From the NCBI GenBank assembly GCA_023460975.1, contig JAEWOG010000098.1:39802-103801 (forward strand): a stretch of 64,000 bases of DNA. Direction: 5' to 3'. Shown piece after piece: positions 49,327 to 57,805 of the stretch. The position numbers and the translations under genes are program-made. This DNA is from Actinomycetes bacterium (GTDB lineage: Bacteria > Actinomycetota > Actinomycetes > Propionibacteriales > Nocardioidaceae). Each line of letters opens with the position of its first letter. The first letter of the stretch is position 1. Under the pieces are notes generated by a model. The model had not been told where the DNA came from. It was given only the letters and a program-made list of their open reading frames with translations, and ran no database searches.

Positions 49327-50199
49327 ATGGGCTCCATGACCTGGTTCACCTCGCCCGCTGACGCCGACCTCCGCCTGCGCGAGCTGGGCTATCTGCCCGA
49401 CGACGCCACGTCGCTGACCACCTACCTGGCGGGTGCGCTGGCCAAGCCGGTCCTCATCGAAGGCCCTGCTGGCGTGGGCAAGACGGAGTTGGCCAAGACG
49501 GTGGCGCGAGCCTGCGGCGCCGAGCTCGTACGGCTGCAGTGCTACGAGGGACTCGACGAATCGCGCGCCTTGTACGAGTGGAACTACAAGAAGCAGCTGC
49601 TGCGCATCCAGGCCGCCGGCGAGCAGACGTGGAACGAGACCCACGACGACATCTTCAGCGAGGAGTTCCTCCTGACGCGCCCGCTGCTGAGTGCCATCCG
49701 CCGCGACGCGCCCACGGTGCTGCTGATCGACGAGGTCGACAAGACCGACGTCGAGGTGGAGGGGCTGCTGCTGGAGGTCCTCAGCGACTTCCAGGTCACC
49801 ATCCCCGAGCTCGGCACCATCACCGCCACGCGCCGCCCCTTCGTGGTCCTCACCTCGAACGCGACCCGCGAGCTGTCCGAGGCCGTCAAGCGCCGCTGCC
49901 TCTACCTCCACCTCGACTACCCCGACGTGGAGCGTGAGCGGGAGATCGTGGTGGGCCAGGTGCCCGCCCTCGACGAGCGCGTCGCGACCCAACTCGTCGG
50001 CGTCATCGCCCGCCTGCGCGACCTCGAACTCAAGAAGGCGCCCTCCATCGCCGAGTCCATCGACTGGGCACGGACCCTGGTCGCGCTGGAGATCGACGAC
50101 CTCGACGACGCCGTGGTCAACCGGACGCTCGGCGTGGTCCTCAAGCACGCCTCCGACCAGGCACGTGCGATCAAGGAACTGCGGCTGGCACGCCCGTGA
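49327..50199 (+). CDS. MoxR-type AAA+ ATPase
   Basis: 290 residues. Walker A IEGPAGVGKTELAKTVARA lies at about 39-57, Walker B in TVLLIDEVDKTDVEVEGLLLEVL, sensor 1 in VVLTSNATRELSEAVKRRCLY with the arginine finger. MoxR ATPases act as chaperones that remodel partner proteins with VWA domains. Such a partner follows with a 4-base overlap, forming the classic MoxR-VWA pair. ATG 49327 is preferred; ATG 49336 and GTG 49321 are possible. Confidence 0.88.
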   Translation: MGSMTWFTSPADADLRLRELGYLPDDATSLTTYLAGALAKPVLIEGPAGVGKTELAKTVARACGAELVRLQCYEGLDESRALYEWNYKKQLLRIQAAGEQTWNETHDDIFSEEFLLTRPLLSAIRRDAPTVLLIDEVDKTDVEVEGLLLEVLSDFQVTIPELGTITATRRPFVVLTSNATRELSEAVKRRCLYLHLDYPDVEREREIVVGQVPALDERVATQLVGVIARLRDLELKKAPSIAESIDWARTLVALEIDDLDDAVVNRTLGVVLKHASDQARAIKELRLARP

Positions 50200-51578
50200 G
50201 CCTGCTCGACACCCACCTCGCCTTCATCGCGGACCTGCGCCGCGCGGGACTGTCGGTCTCACTGGCCGAAGGCCTCGATGCCGTACGGGCCCTCGAGCTC
50301 GTGCGGTGGGATGACCGCGAGCTCGTCCGTGCCGCGTACGCAGCCACGCTCGTCAAGCGGCAGCCCCAACGCGTCACCTTCGACATGATCTTCGACGTCC
50401 ACTACCCGCGCCTCGTCGGCCAGGGCCACCGCGTCGACGCAGCGCAGGACGCGCCGGACGGGGTGGAGCCAGCGGTCGGGCGCGACTCCGCTGCGGCACT
50501 CCACGACCTGCGTGAGGCGCTCGCGGAAGCCATGGCCGCCGGGGACGAGGCGGCCATGGCCGAACTGGCGCGCGAGGCGGTCGAACGCTTCGGCATCCTG
50601 CCGGGCCGCGGCCCGGGGATGGCCGCCTACTCGGCCTACTCGGCGCTGCAGCGGGTGCGTCCCGAGCAACTGCTGAACCAGCTCGTACGCGGCCTCATGG
50701 CGGACGGTGAGGACGCCGAGCGGGCCGAGGTGCTCGCACAGCGCAGCATCGCGGCCTTCCGGACCCTCGTCGAGTCGGACTCGCGGCGCCGCCTGGCCGA
50801 GCAGAAGGGCGCTGAGCACGTGGTGCGCTCGACTGTGCGCCCCACGATCGAGCGCCTCGACTTCCTCGCCGCCCGCAAGGTCGACCTCGAGGAGATGCGG
50901 CGCGAGGTCTATCCGCTCGCGCGGCGACTCGCCGCGCGGTTGGCCAAGGAGCAGCACCACCGTCGCCGCGGCCCCCTCGACATGCGTCGTACGGTGCGCG
51001 CCTCCCTGTCGACCGGCGGCATCCCGCTCACCACCCACCACCGGCCGCGCCGCCCGCACCGCACAGAGCTGGTCGTGCTGTGCGACGTGAGTGGGTCGGT
51101 GGCCAACTTCGCGTCCTTCACCCTCATGCTCGTCTACGCCCTGCGGGAGGCCTTCTCCAGCGTGCGTGCCTTCACCTTCGTCGATGACGTCACCGAGGTC
51201 ACCGAGCACTTCCGACCCGGGGCCGACGTCGTCGAGGTCATGGAGGGGCTCTCGGGCAGCATCACCCAGGCAGCCCTGTGGGGACGTACGAACTACGGTC
51301 GGGCGCTGAGCAAGTTCGCCGAGCGGCATCCCTACGCCCTGGGCCCCAAGACCTCGGTGCTGATCCTCGGCGACGGGCGCTCCAACTACTCCGACCTGTC
51401 ACTGGACGTGCTGCGCGACATCGAGGGATCCGTACGGCACACGTGGTGGCTCAACCCCGAGCATTCGCGCCACTGGGGCAGCGGGGACAGCGGGGCGCTG
51501 CAGTACGCAGAGATCGTGCCCATGACGGAGTGCCGCAACCTCACCCAGCTGGCGGAGTTCGTCCACGACATCGTGTGA
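50196..51578 (+). CDS. VWA-domain (CoxE-like) protein
   Basis: 460 residues. The N-terminal 230 residues are helical and charged. The C-terminal half is a von Willebrand A domain with metal-site motif CDVSGSVANFASF (DxSxS, about 300), then VRAFTFVDDVTEVTEHF, WGRTNYGRALSKFAERH and LILGDGRSNYSD. Its GTG overlaps the MoxR ATPase stop. CoxE-like proteins work with MoxR ATPases in metal-cofactor insertion in CO dehydrogenase systems, but no such enzyme is nearby, so the client is unknown. It ends 17 bases from the convergent gene. Confidence 0.88.
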   Translation: MSLLDTHLAFIADLRRAGLSVSLAEGLDAVRALELVRWDDRELVRAAYAATLVKRQPQRVTFDMIFDVHYPRLVGQGHRVDAAQDAPDGVEPAVGRDSAAALHDLREALAEAMAAGDEAAMAELAREAVERFGILPGRGPGMAAYSAYSALQRVRPEQLLNQLVRGLMADGEDAERAEVLAQRSIAAFRTLVESDSRRRLAEQKGAEHVVRSTVRPTIERLDFLAARKVDLEEMRREVYPLARRLAARLAKEQHHRRRGPLDMRRTVRASLSTGGIPLTTHHRPRRPHRTELVVLCDVSGSVANFASFTLMLVYALREAFSSVRAFTFVDDVTEVTEHFRPGADVVEVMEGLSGSITQAALWGRTNYGRALSKFAERHPYALGPKTSVLILGDGRSNYSDLSLDVLRDIEGSVRHTWWLNPEHSRHWGSGDSGALQYAEIVPMTECRNLTQLAEFVHDIV

Positions 51579-51595
51579 CCGGGCGGCCACACGCC

Positions 51596-52969
51596 TCAGC
51601 CAGCCAGGAAGCCCAACGCCTGGATCCGCTGGATCTCCGCCAGCAGCTCCGGGTGCGTCGCGGCGTCCGCCGCACGGCCACCCATCACGTACACGTCTTC
51701 CTCGCCTGCCCGCGACCCGTCGAAGACGACGGTGAGTCGGTTGCGGACCTGGGCGTTGATGAGGGAGCCGAGCAGAGCGACCGGGTCGGCCCGGTCCTCC
51801 AGGGAGAGCACGCGCGTGGTCTGCGGAATGACCTGCACCTGGGCCGAGGGGGCGCCGGCGGTGACCACCTGGTCCACGACGAACGCCTCCGAGGTGACCG
51901 TGGCGGCGATCTCCGCCGCGACCGTCCCTCCTTGGGCAGCCCCCACGATCATCACGCGGGCCTGCTCGCCGTCGACGATTGCTTCCTCGATGGCGGTGAC
52001 GACACGGCGTACGAGGCCGCTCGTGTCCGCCCCGACCAGGCGCAGGCGCCCGCCCGCAGGCTGCGGGCCCGCCGGCAGGTAGCAGATGTAGCGACCCGCG
52101 GCGACCCGCTGCACGCTGATGCGGTGCTCAGCGCTGGTCAACTGAGCCATGAGGTCCTCGATGGAGCGGGGGAGCGCTGCCTCGCTCGCGGACTGCTCGG
52201 CCTGAGGGGCCTCCTCCTCGCCCACGAGGTGCTCGAGCAGGCTGCCCGCGGCATCGCGCAGGGCGGAGACGGCGTCGGGGGCGAAGGGCTCCACGCCGAT
52301 GGCTCGCAGGCCGCCGCGCGCGGCGTGCGCTCCGCGGTCCGAGGCCAGGATGCCCGCGGTCAACAGCGAGCGCATCTGCAGACCCTCGAGCAGGCCGCCG
52401 CCACCGGCGACGTGCTCCATCAGCTCGGGGTTCGACTCGGCCAGCTCGTTGAGGTAGGCCGTCACGCCCTCGCGGTCCAGCGCGTCGGTCTCGATGAGCC
52501 CGGCCGACACGATCGCGCCGCCGAGGGCGACTTCGGGGGCCAGGTAGCCGATCGCGCGTCCCGCGATCGAGCCGAGGGTCTTGTAGGCAGCCTGCTGCAG
52601 CTCGTCGATCCAGCGGTACGTCAGCACGGTCGCCCGCACCACCAGCGCATCGGCGTCGAGCTCGACCGAACGGGTCAGCAGGCCGTGCTTGCCGGTCGTC
52701 GCGGCACGCATCTCCTCCTCGAACTCCCCGTACGTCGCCTTCGACAGCTCGCCCGTGTCGACCACGTCGTCGTCCGAGAGCACCTCGGAACCGATGCGGG
52801 CGAACTGGCGGATGTCATTGCCGGCCCGGTCGAACGCGTCGGCCAGGTGCAGCATCTGGTCGTACTTGTCCCGCGCGACCGCCGCCTCGGTGAGGGTCGC
52901 CGCCGGCGCGGTCGGGGCCGAGCCCAGACGCGAGGACGGGTCGGTGGTCGGGGTCTGCTCGTCGCTCAT
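51596..52969 (-). CDS. Alpha/beta-hydrolase-like protein with missing nucleophile, type VII-locus associated
   Basis: 457 residues. The N-terminal 240 residues are helical with a possible membrane-associated stretch (ALGGAIVSAGLIE). The C-terminal half reads like an alpha/beta hydrolase: VMIVGAAQGGTVAAEIAATV occupies the nucleophile-elbow position, where lipases have GHSQGG. Ala345 thus replaces the catalytic Ser. VVTAGAPSAQ, then RVLSLEDRADPVALL, match the region carrying the acid. It is therefore probably a binding or structural protein. ATG 52969 overlaps the stop of the upstream gene (ATGA), in an operon led by a WXG-type gene. Confidence 0.65.
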   Translation of the reverse strand: MSDEQTPTTDPSSRLGSAPTAPAATLTEAAVARDKYDQMLHLADAFDRAGNDIRQFARIGSEVLSDDDVVDTGELSKATYGEFEEEMRAATTGKHGLLTRSVELDADALVVRATVLTYRWIDELQQAAYKTLGSIAGRAIGYLAPEVALGGAIVSAGLIETDALDREGVTAYLNELAESNPELMEHVAGGGGLLEGLQMRSLLTAGILASDRGAHAARGGLRAIGVEPFAPDAVSALRDAAGSLLEHLVGEEEAPQAEQSASEAALPRSIEDLMAQLTSAEHRISVQRVAAGRYICYLPAGPQPAGGRLRLVGADTSGLVRRVVTAIEEAIVDGEQARVMIVGAAQGGTVAAEIAATVTSEAFVVDQVVTAGAPSAQVQVIPQTTRVLSLEDRADPVALLGSLINAQVRNRLTVVFDGSRAGEEDVYVMGGRAADAATHPELLAEIQRIQALGFLAG

Positions 52970-53895
52970 GTGGTCACCTGGGCCAGTACGGGTGCGAGTT
53001 CGGCAGCAAGGTCGTCCGGGTTGACCAGTCGCAGGCCGATCCGGGCGGTCTCGCCGTCCTGGTAGGGGGTCAACGAGTGCCAGCCGTCGCGCAGCAGCAC
53101 CCACGAGATGACGCCGACGTCGGTCGTCGTACGGCCCGAGACCTCGGCGCCCAGGATGCGCAGGCGGCCGCGGCCCTCGGTGTGGACGGCGGAGATCGCG
53201 GAGAGTGCGCTGGTGTCGTCGAGCGCCTCGCCGTCCGAGAGGACGCCGCCGTCGCCGTGGTGGGTCAGCAGGACGGGCACGAGGTCGCTGCGGCCGGTGC
53301 GGATGGCCTCGCCCGCCGCGTCCAGTACGGAGAACGGGACGTCCATGTCGGAGGGCACCGCGCTCGCGGCCAGGTCGTAGTCGTCGGGCACCGCGGTGAT
53401 GCGGCCCAACTCGCCGGCCCAGTGCTCCACGGGGAACCACGCGATCTCGAAGACGATGCCGTCGCACGTCGACAGGGTGGCGACCGCGCCGTCGGCGTGA
53501 CGGTGCCACGCCTTGACCTGGGTGTCGGCGGTGGCGACGTCGATCTCGAGGGCCAGATCCGGGGTGGCGAGGAGCCCGACAGCGCCGGACAGGCCGCGGT
53601 CCAACCCGCCGTCATCCAGCAGCCCGCGGCGCGACAGGGTCTCGCGCGGGTCGTGCAGGGAGGCGACCGCGCTCTGGTAGGCGGAGTCATCCTCACTGGT
53701 CCGCGTCGCCCCGAGGCGTCCGGCCAGGCCGCCCTCACCCTCGGTGGGCGCAGACTCGTCGAACGGGAGAGGAGCGTTGCCGGCCAGCTCGGCTGCGAGT
53801 CGCAGCTCTGGCAGGGTCAGGGCGAGGCGCCGCGGCAACCCGTCGAGGAAGGTCTCGGCCGGGGGCGGCGGCGTGCTCAGGTCGATGGTCACCAT
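52966..53895 (-). CDS. Type VII secretion-associated protein, possibly EspG-like
   Basis: 309 residues with PRRLALTLPELRLAAELAG near residue 22 and a long C-terminal region of strands, ending in VGVISWVLLRDGWHSLTPY and VNPDDLAAELAPVLAQVT. This layout is reminiscent of ESX secretion-associated EspG chaperones that bind substrates, but no diagnostic motif is certain. Position between a WXG-type gene and the pseudo-hydrolase, with 13- and 4-base junctions, supports a role in type VII export. Confidence 0.5.
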   Translation of the reverse strand: MVTIDLSTPPPPAETFLDGLPRRLALTLPELRLAAELAGNAPLPFDESAPTEGEGGLAGRLGATRTSEDDSAYQSAVASLHDPRETLSRRGLLDDGGLDRGLSGAVGLLATPDLALEIDVATADTQVKAWHRHADGAVATLSTCDGIVFEIAWFPVEHWAGELGRITAVPDDYDLAASAVPSDMDVPFSVLDAAGEAIRTGRSDLVPVLLTHHGDGGVLSDGEALDDTSALSAISAVHTEGRGRLRILGAEVSGRTTTDVGVISWVLLRDGWHSLTPYQDGETARIGLRLVNPDDLAAELAPVLAQVTT

Positions 53896-53908
53896 GGTGC
53901 TGGCTCCT

Positions 53909-54346
53909 TCACAGGCCCGGAAGCTCGACGGTCAGCCAGTCCTTGTGGCCTGACGGAGGGGCGTTGAACGCGAGCACCGCGGAGTCCTCATCGCTGGGAT
54001 CGACCGTCGGCGCTCCGTCCTCGCCACGGGTGGCGGCCACGCGCGCAGTCGCCTCCTCGACGAGGGTCGCGCCCTTGTGCTCGCGCTCCTCGATGGCGCC
54101 CTTGGTCTCGTCGACGGCACCGAGGTGCTTGTCGAGGGCGTTGGCCGCCACGTCGTGCTGCTCGGCGGCAGCGCGCAGGTGGGTGGCCCGCTCCTTGATC
54201 CGAGTACGCATGGCCTCCGCCGCCCGACCGTGCCACGGCACGCTCTCCGACTGGGCCACGAGCCGCTCCGCGAGGGAACGGATGTCGTCGGCCCGTTCGC
54301 GCAGTTGAGCCACGCGCTTGCGACCGACGGCAGTGTCGCCGTACAT
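53909..54346 (-). CDS. WXG100-like secreted protein with C-terminal extension
   Basis: 145 residues. The first ~100 are a helix-turn-helix hairpin with W38-H-G40 at the turn (VPWHGRAAEAMRTRIKER), the WXG signature of ESAT-6-like proteins. About 45 extra residues follow (TRGEDGAPTVDPSDEDSAV and so on) with a possible export tail. WXG proteins are exported by type VII systems as dimers. It heads a three-gene minus-strand operon. Partner WXG proteins are not visible next to it; an EccC-type ATPase lies 6 kb to the right. Confidence 0.7.
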   Translation of the reverse strand: MYGDTAVGRKRVAQLRERADDIRSLAERLVAQSESVPWHGRAAEAMRTRIKERATHLRAAAEQHDVAANALDKHLGAVDETKGAIEEREHKGATLVEEATARVAATRGEDGAPTVDPSDEDSAVLAFNAPPSGHKDWLTVELPGL

Positions 54347-54425
54347 GAATCACACCCTTTCGTCGACCGCCGCATACCCACATGCGGCCGGGTCGAAACC
54401 ACTCTTGTGGAGAATCTTCGTCCGC

Positions 54426-55643
54426 TCAGTCGGCAGGTGGTGCGGCGATCCACGCCTCGATCCGATCCAGCGCTGCCGTGACGTCGGTGATGTCGGCGGC
54501 GAAGCTGAACCGTACGAAGCGGTTGCCCTGCTCGGTGTCGAAGTCGATGCCCGGCGTCACGGCCACCCCGGTCTCGGCCAGCAGGCGCTTGGTCCAGCTC
54601 ATCGAGTCGTCGGTGAGGTGGCCGATGTCGGCGTACACGTAGAAGGCGCCGTCGGCAGGCGCGAGCTTGTCGATCCCCATGCCCCGGAGCCGGTCCAGGA
54701 CCACGCGCCGGTTGGCGGCGTACTCGAGGACGTGGGAGTCGAGCTCCGCGTACGCCTCCTCGCTGAAGGCGGCCAGCGCGGCACGCTGCGCGATCGCCGG
54801 CGGGCAGATCGTGAAGTTGCCGGTCAGCACCTCGACCGCGCGGCGCAGGTGGGCCGGCACGAGCATCCACCCGATCCGCCACCCGGTCATCGCGAAATAC
54901 TTGGAGAAGGAGTGGAACACCACGGCGTCGCGGGAGGTCTCCCACGCGCAGCGCGCCAGTGGTGCGTGGCCTTCGAGGGTGGCGTACTCCATGCCGTGGT
55001 AGATCTCGTCGGAGATGAACTGCACGCCCTGCTCGGCGCACCAGGTGGCGAGCGCGGCCAGTTCGGTGGGCAGCAGCATGGTGCCGGTCGGGTTCGCCGG
55101 CGACAGCACGATCAGGCCGTCGAGGGGGCCCTCGGCCAGCAGCGCGTCGAGTTGGGCGACGGTGGGCTGGAACCGGGTCTCGGGGCCGGTCGGGATCTCC
55201 ACGACCTCACAGCCCAGGGCAGACAACACGTTGCGGTAGCAGGGGTAGCCGGGGCGCGCCATCGCCACGCGGGCGCCCGTGTCGAACGCCGCCAGGAACG
55301 CCAGCAGGAACCCGCCAGAGGAGCCCGTGGTCACCACGACCTCGTCGGGGTCGACGTCGATCCCGTGCACGCGCGCATGGTGGCCAGCGATGGCCTCGCG
55401 CAGTTCCCGGATCCCGACGGCCTCGGTGTAGCCGAGCGGGTCGGTGCCGCCGAGGAGTCGTACGGCCTCCTCCCGCACTGCCAGCGGAGCTCCGTTGCGG
55501 GGCTGGCCGGCGGCGAGGTTGAGCAGGTCGCCGTGAGTCCTCTGTCGCTCCGCGCTGGCCGCGAGGATGTCCATGACGTGGAACGGGGGCACGTCGGCCC
55601 GCTGTGCGGCGGCGAAACGATCGTGGGTGGGGGTGGTCACCTG
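54426..55643 (-). CDS. Class I/II pyridoxal-phosphate aminotransferase
   Basis: 405 residues, fold type I. LNLAAGQPRNGAPLAVREEA and TGSSGGFLLAFLAAFDTG occupy the N-terminal half, with LSPANPTGTMLL and FISDEIYHGMEY following. SFSKYFAMTGWRIGWM carries the cofactor lysine. The C-terminal part has DGAFYVYADIGHLTD and FVRFSFA. It moves an amino group between an amino acid and a keto acid; specificity is not readable. GTG 55643 is 8 bases after GAGAGG and is preferred over a GTG five codons earlier. A perfect family A-type hairpin lies just upstream. Confidence 0.88.
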   Translation of the reverse strand, partial: QVTTPTHDRFAAAQRADVPPFHVMDILAASAERQRTHGDLLNLAAGQPRNGAPLAVREEAVRLLGGTDPLGYTEAVGIRELREAIAGHHARVHGIDVDPDEVVVTTGSSGGFLLAFLAAFDTGARVAMARPGYPCYRNVLSALGCEVVEIPTGPETRFQPTVAQLDALLAEGPLDGLIVLSPANPTGTMLLPTELAALATWCAEQGVQFISDEIYHGMEYATLEGHAPLARCAWETSRDAVVFHSFSKYFAMTGWRIGWMLVPAHLRRAVEVLTGNFTICPPAIAQRAALAAFSEEAYAELDSHVLEYAANRRVVLDRLRGMGIDKLAPADGAFYVYADIGHLTDDSMSWTKRLLAETGVAVTPGIDFDTEQGNRFVRFSFAADITDVTAALDRIEAWIAAPPAD

Positions 55644-55666
55644 CACATCCTCTCCCACCCCCGCCT

Positions 55667-55712
55667 GACGTCATACGGTCGGCGGCACCGGGTGCGCCGA
55701 CCGTATGACGTC
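55667..55712. terminator. Perfect family A-type hairpin between minus-strand genes
   Basis: 18-base exact arms GACGTCATACGGTCGGCG and complement surround a 10-base loop (GCACCGGGTG). It sits 19 bases beyond the stop of the flavoprotein gene and 24 bases before the aminotransferase start. A terminator or transcript-end role is likely, though no T-run follows. Confidence 0.65.
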
Positions 55713-55731
55713 CGGGGGCGTACGGGGGTCC

Positions 55732-57210
55732 TCAGCGGGTTGCGGCAGCGGCGTGCCTGCCCGCGCGACGCCCGAAGAACGACCCCTCGCCCAGTTGCGT
55801 ACCCGAGCAGTAGCCCTTGCCGTCGATGGCGATGTTGGACGCGCAGGCACCGGCCGCGTACAGGCCCCCGATCACGCTGTCGTCGGGACGGCGTACCTGC
55901 CCGTCGACAGTGGTGGCCATTCCGCCGAGGGTGAAGCCGGCGTACAGCGCCTTGCCGAGGCTGAGGTCGAACGCACCCCACGGCCCTGCGGTCTGCGGCG
56001 CCAGCCAGTCTGCGCTCTTGTGGAAGTCGGGGTCCTCGCCCTGGGCGGCGTGGGTGTTGTAGCGCTCCATCGTGGCCACCAGCGACCCCGCGGGCATGCC
56101 GAGGTCCGACTCCATCTCCTCGATCGTCTCCCAGCCGTCGACGAACGGGGCGAGGGGGAACTTCGGCTTCTCCAGGTGCTCGGAGTCGACGATCACGTAC
56201 GCGACCTGGTCGGGCTGCTCCATCACGAAGTTGCTCGTCCGGGCGTGGTAGCTGTCCTCGGCCACGAAGCGCTGGCCGAGCTTGTTGACGACCAGGCCCT
56301 TGACCAGCTGGGACGGCGGATAGAAGGGCGCGGTGATGAACGGCTGGTCCATGTGCTTGAGGTGCGCTCCGACCGAGGCCCCCATGCGGATGCCCAAGCC
56401 GTCGTCGTACGTGCTGCCCAGCGTGAAGAGCTTGGACCCGAGCGCGGGCGTGTACGCGGCGACCATGTCGGCGTTCATCACGAAGCCGCCGTTGGCCAGG
56501 ACCACGGCGCCCGCACGGACGAATCCGGTCTCGGTGAAGTGACGCCACGCGAGGCCGACGACGCGCTCGGTGCCGCCGGCGGAGTCCACGACGAGGTTGG
56601 TGGCGCCGGTCTCGAAGCGGATCTCGACGCCCTCCTTCTCGATGGCGGCGCGCAGCAGGTCGAGCACCAGGGTGGTGCCCTCGAGGTCGCCGGGCACGGG
56701 CACCTTGTGGCCGCGAGGGGCGGGCTTGGCCTTCTCCTTGTAGGGCCACACCTTTTCGTTGCCGGTGTACATCAGGCCCTCGGTCCCGGGCTGGATCACG
56801 GCCTTCTCGGGATAGAACGAGCGCTCGAAGGTGAAGCCCAGCGCCTCCAGCCAGTCGAAGTGCTCGACGGAGCCGTGGGCGTAGGCCTCGATCTTGTCGA
56901 CCTCGGGGTCGAGGGAGTTGGCGATGAGGTACTTCGCCATCTCCTCGGGGGTGTCGTCCTGGCCGGTGGCGACCTGAACGGCCGTGCCGCCGCCGAGGTA
57001 GAAGTGGCCGCCGCTCATGGCGGAGGTCCCGCCGTGGACCGCGGCGCGCTCGAGGATCAACGTACGCGCCCCGGCGCGGGCCGCCTCGAGGGCAGCGCAG
57101 GCGCCGGAGATGCCGAAGCCGACCACGACGACGTCGTAGGCGGGGGCGTCGTGGAGCACGTCGGCTCCCAGGACGTCGGGCAGCGTGGTTCCGTCTGTGG
57201 TCTGGGTCAC
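55732..57210 (-). CDS. FAD-dependent dehydrogenase of the 3-ketosteroid dehydrogenase/fumarate reductase family
   Basis: 492 residues. The Rossmann motif YDVVVVGFGISGACAALEAARAGARTLILE (about 26-55) is followed by GGTSAMSGGHFYLGGG, and the C-terminal FAD/substrate part reads GGLYAAGACASNIAIDGKGYCSG. AVVLANGGF and YNTHAAQGEDPDF are also seen in KstD-like enzymes. It would introduce or reduce a C=C bond in a ketosteroid or similar ring compound. The GTG start lies 11 bases from a KstR-type box, strengthening a steroid link. It is shorter than classic KstD (about 510-570 residues), so the exact substrate is uncertain. Confidence 0.82.
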   Translation of the reverse strand: MTQTTDGTTLPDVLGADVLHDAPAYDVVVVGFGISGACAALEAARAGARTLILERAAVHGGTSAMSGGHFYLGGGTAVQVATGQDDTPEEMAKYLIANSLDPEVDKIEAYAHGSVEHFDWLEALGFTFERSFYPEKAVIQPGTEGLMYTGNEKVWPYKEKAKPAPRGHKVPVPGDLEGTTLVLDLLRAAIEKEGVEIRFETGATNLVVDSAGGTERVVGLAWRHFTETGFVRAGAVVLANGGFVMNADMVAAYTPALGSKLFTLGSTYDDGLGIRMGASVGAHLKHMDQPFITAPFYPPSQLVKGLVVNKLGQRFVAEDSYHARTSNFVMEQPDQVAYVIVDSEHLEKPKFPLAPFVDGWETIEEMESDLGMPAGSLVATMERYNTHAAQGEDPDFHKSADWLAPQTAGPWGAFDLSLGKALYAGFTLGGMATTVDGQVRRPDDSVIGGLYAAGACASNIAIDGKGYCSGTQLGEGSFFGRRAGRHAAAATR

Positions 57211-57220
57211 GCGGACAATC

Positions 57221-57234
57221 TAGAACAAGTTCCA
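57221..57234 (-). promoter_or_regulatory. KstR-like operator before the flavin dehydrogenase
   Basis: TAGAACAAGTTCCA matches exactly the published KstR consensus TnnAACnnGTTnnA for steroid-degradation repressors of actinobacteria. It begins 11 bases upstream of the GTG start on the minus strand. In a high-GC genome a chance exact match right at a start codon is unlikely. Confidence 0.72.
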
Positions 57235-57286
57235 GTTTGTGGGGAGGGTCCCGCGGACGCGTTCCGCGATCAGAGACTGCGACGGC

Positions 57287-57805
57287 TTACACGGCCCCGA
57301 GCTCGCTCGGGGCCGTGGCCAGGCAGGCCGAGACCTCGGTCTCGACGGTCAGCGAATCGGGGCCCTTCGCGCTCAGGTCCTTGAAGTTCTGCCCCACCAC
57401 GACCACGACGCCCTCGCCGAGGACCTCTCCGGGGACCACCTTGGCGCCCCGGAACTGGGCCTGCACGAGCCGTACGGTCGGGTCGTCGGCGTTGCTGGAG
57501 TAGATCTTCGTCGCCTTGGCCCGCGTGGGGGCGTTGCCGGTCGACCCCGCGACGAAGCCGCGCTCGAGCAGCTTGTCCATCGTGACCGACGCAAGGCCCG
57601 TGCGGTTGCTGGCGTTGAAGACGCTCACCACGACCTGGTCGCGAGTCAGCACGTCGCCGGGGGACAGGGTCGTGGCCACGCACACCGGGGGATCCTCGCG
57701 CTGGGGGAACGGTGCCGTGAGTGCCGCCCACCCCCACACAGCGCCGATGACGACGAGCAGTGAGAGGACGACCAGGGTCGCCGTCGAGCGCAGCGCCGGC
57801 GTCAT
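57287..57805 (-). CDS. LytR C-terminal-domain membrane protein (VirR-like)
   Basis: 172 residues. One N-terminal membrane helix (STATLVVLSLLVVIGAVWGW) is followed by an extracytoplasmic LytR_C domain: VVVSVFNASNRTGLASVTMDKL, LLERGFVAGSTGNAP and a VVVVVGQNF strand. Members such as mycobacterial VirR act in envelope structure. ATG 57805 overlaps the stop of the preceding gene (ATGA); longer frames lie in it. The pairing with a ~98-residue gene matches the Rv0430-Rv0431 order. Confidence 0.8.
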   Translation of the reverse strand: MTPALRSTATLVVLSLLVVIGAVWGWAALTAPFPQREDPPVCVATTLSPGDVLTRDQVVVSVFNASNRTGLASVTMDKLLERGFVAGSTGNAPTRAKATKIYSSNADDPTVRLVQAQFRGAKVVPGEVLGEGVVVVVGQNFKDLSAKGPDSLTVETEVSACLATAPSELGAV

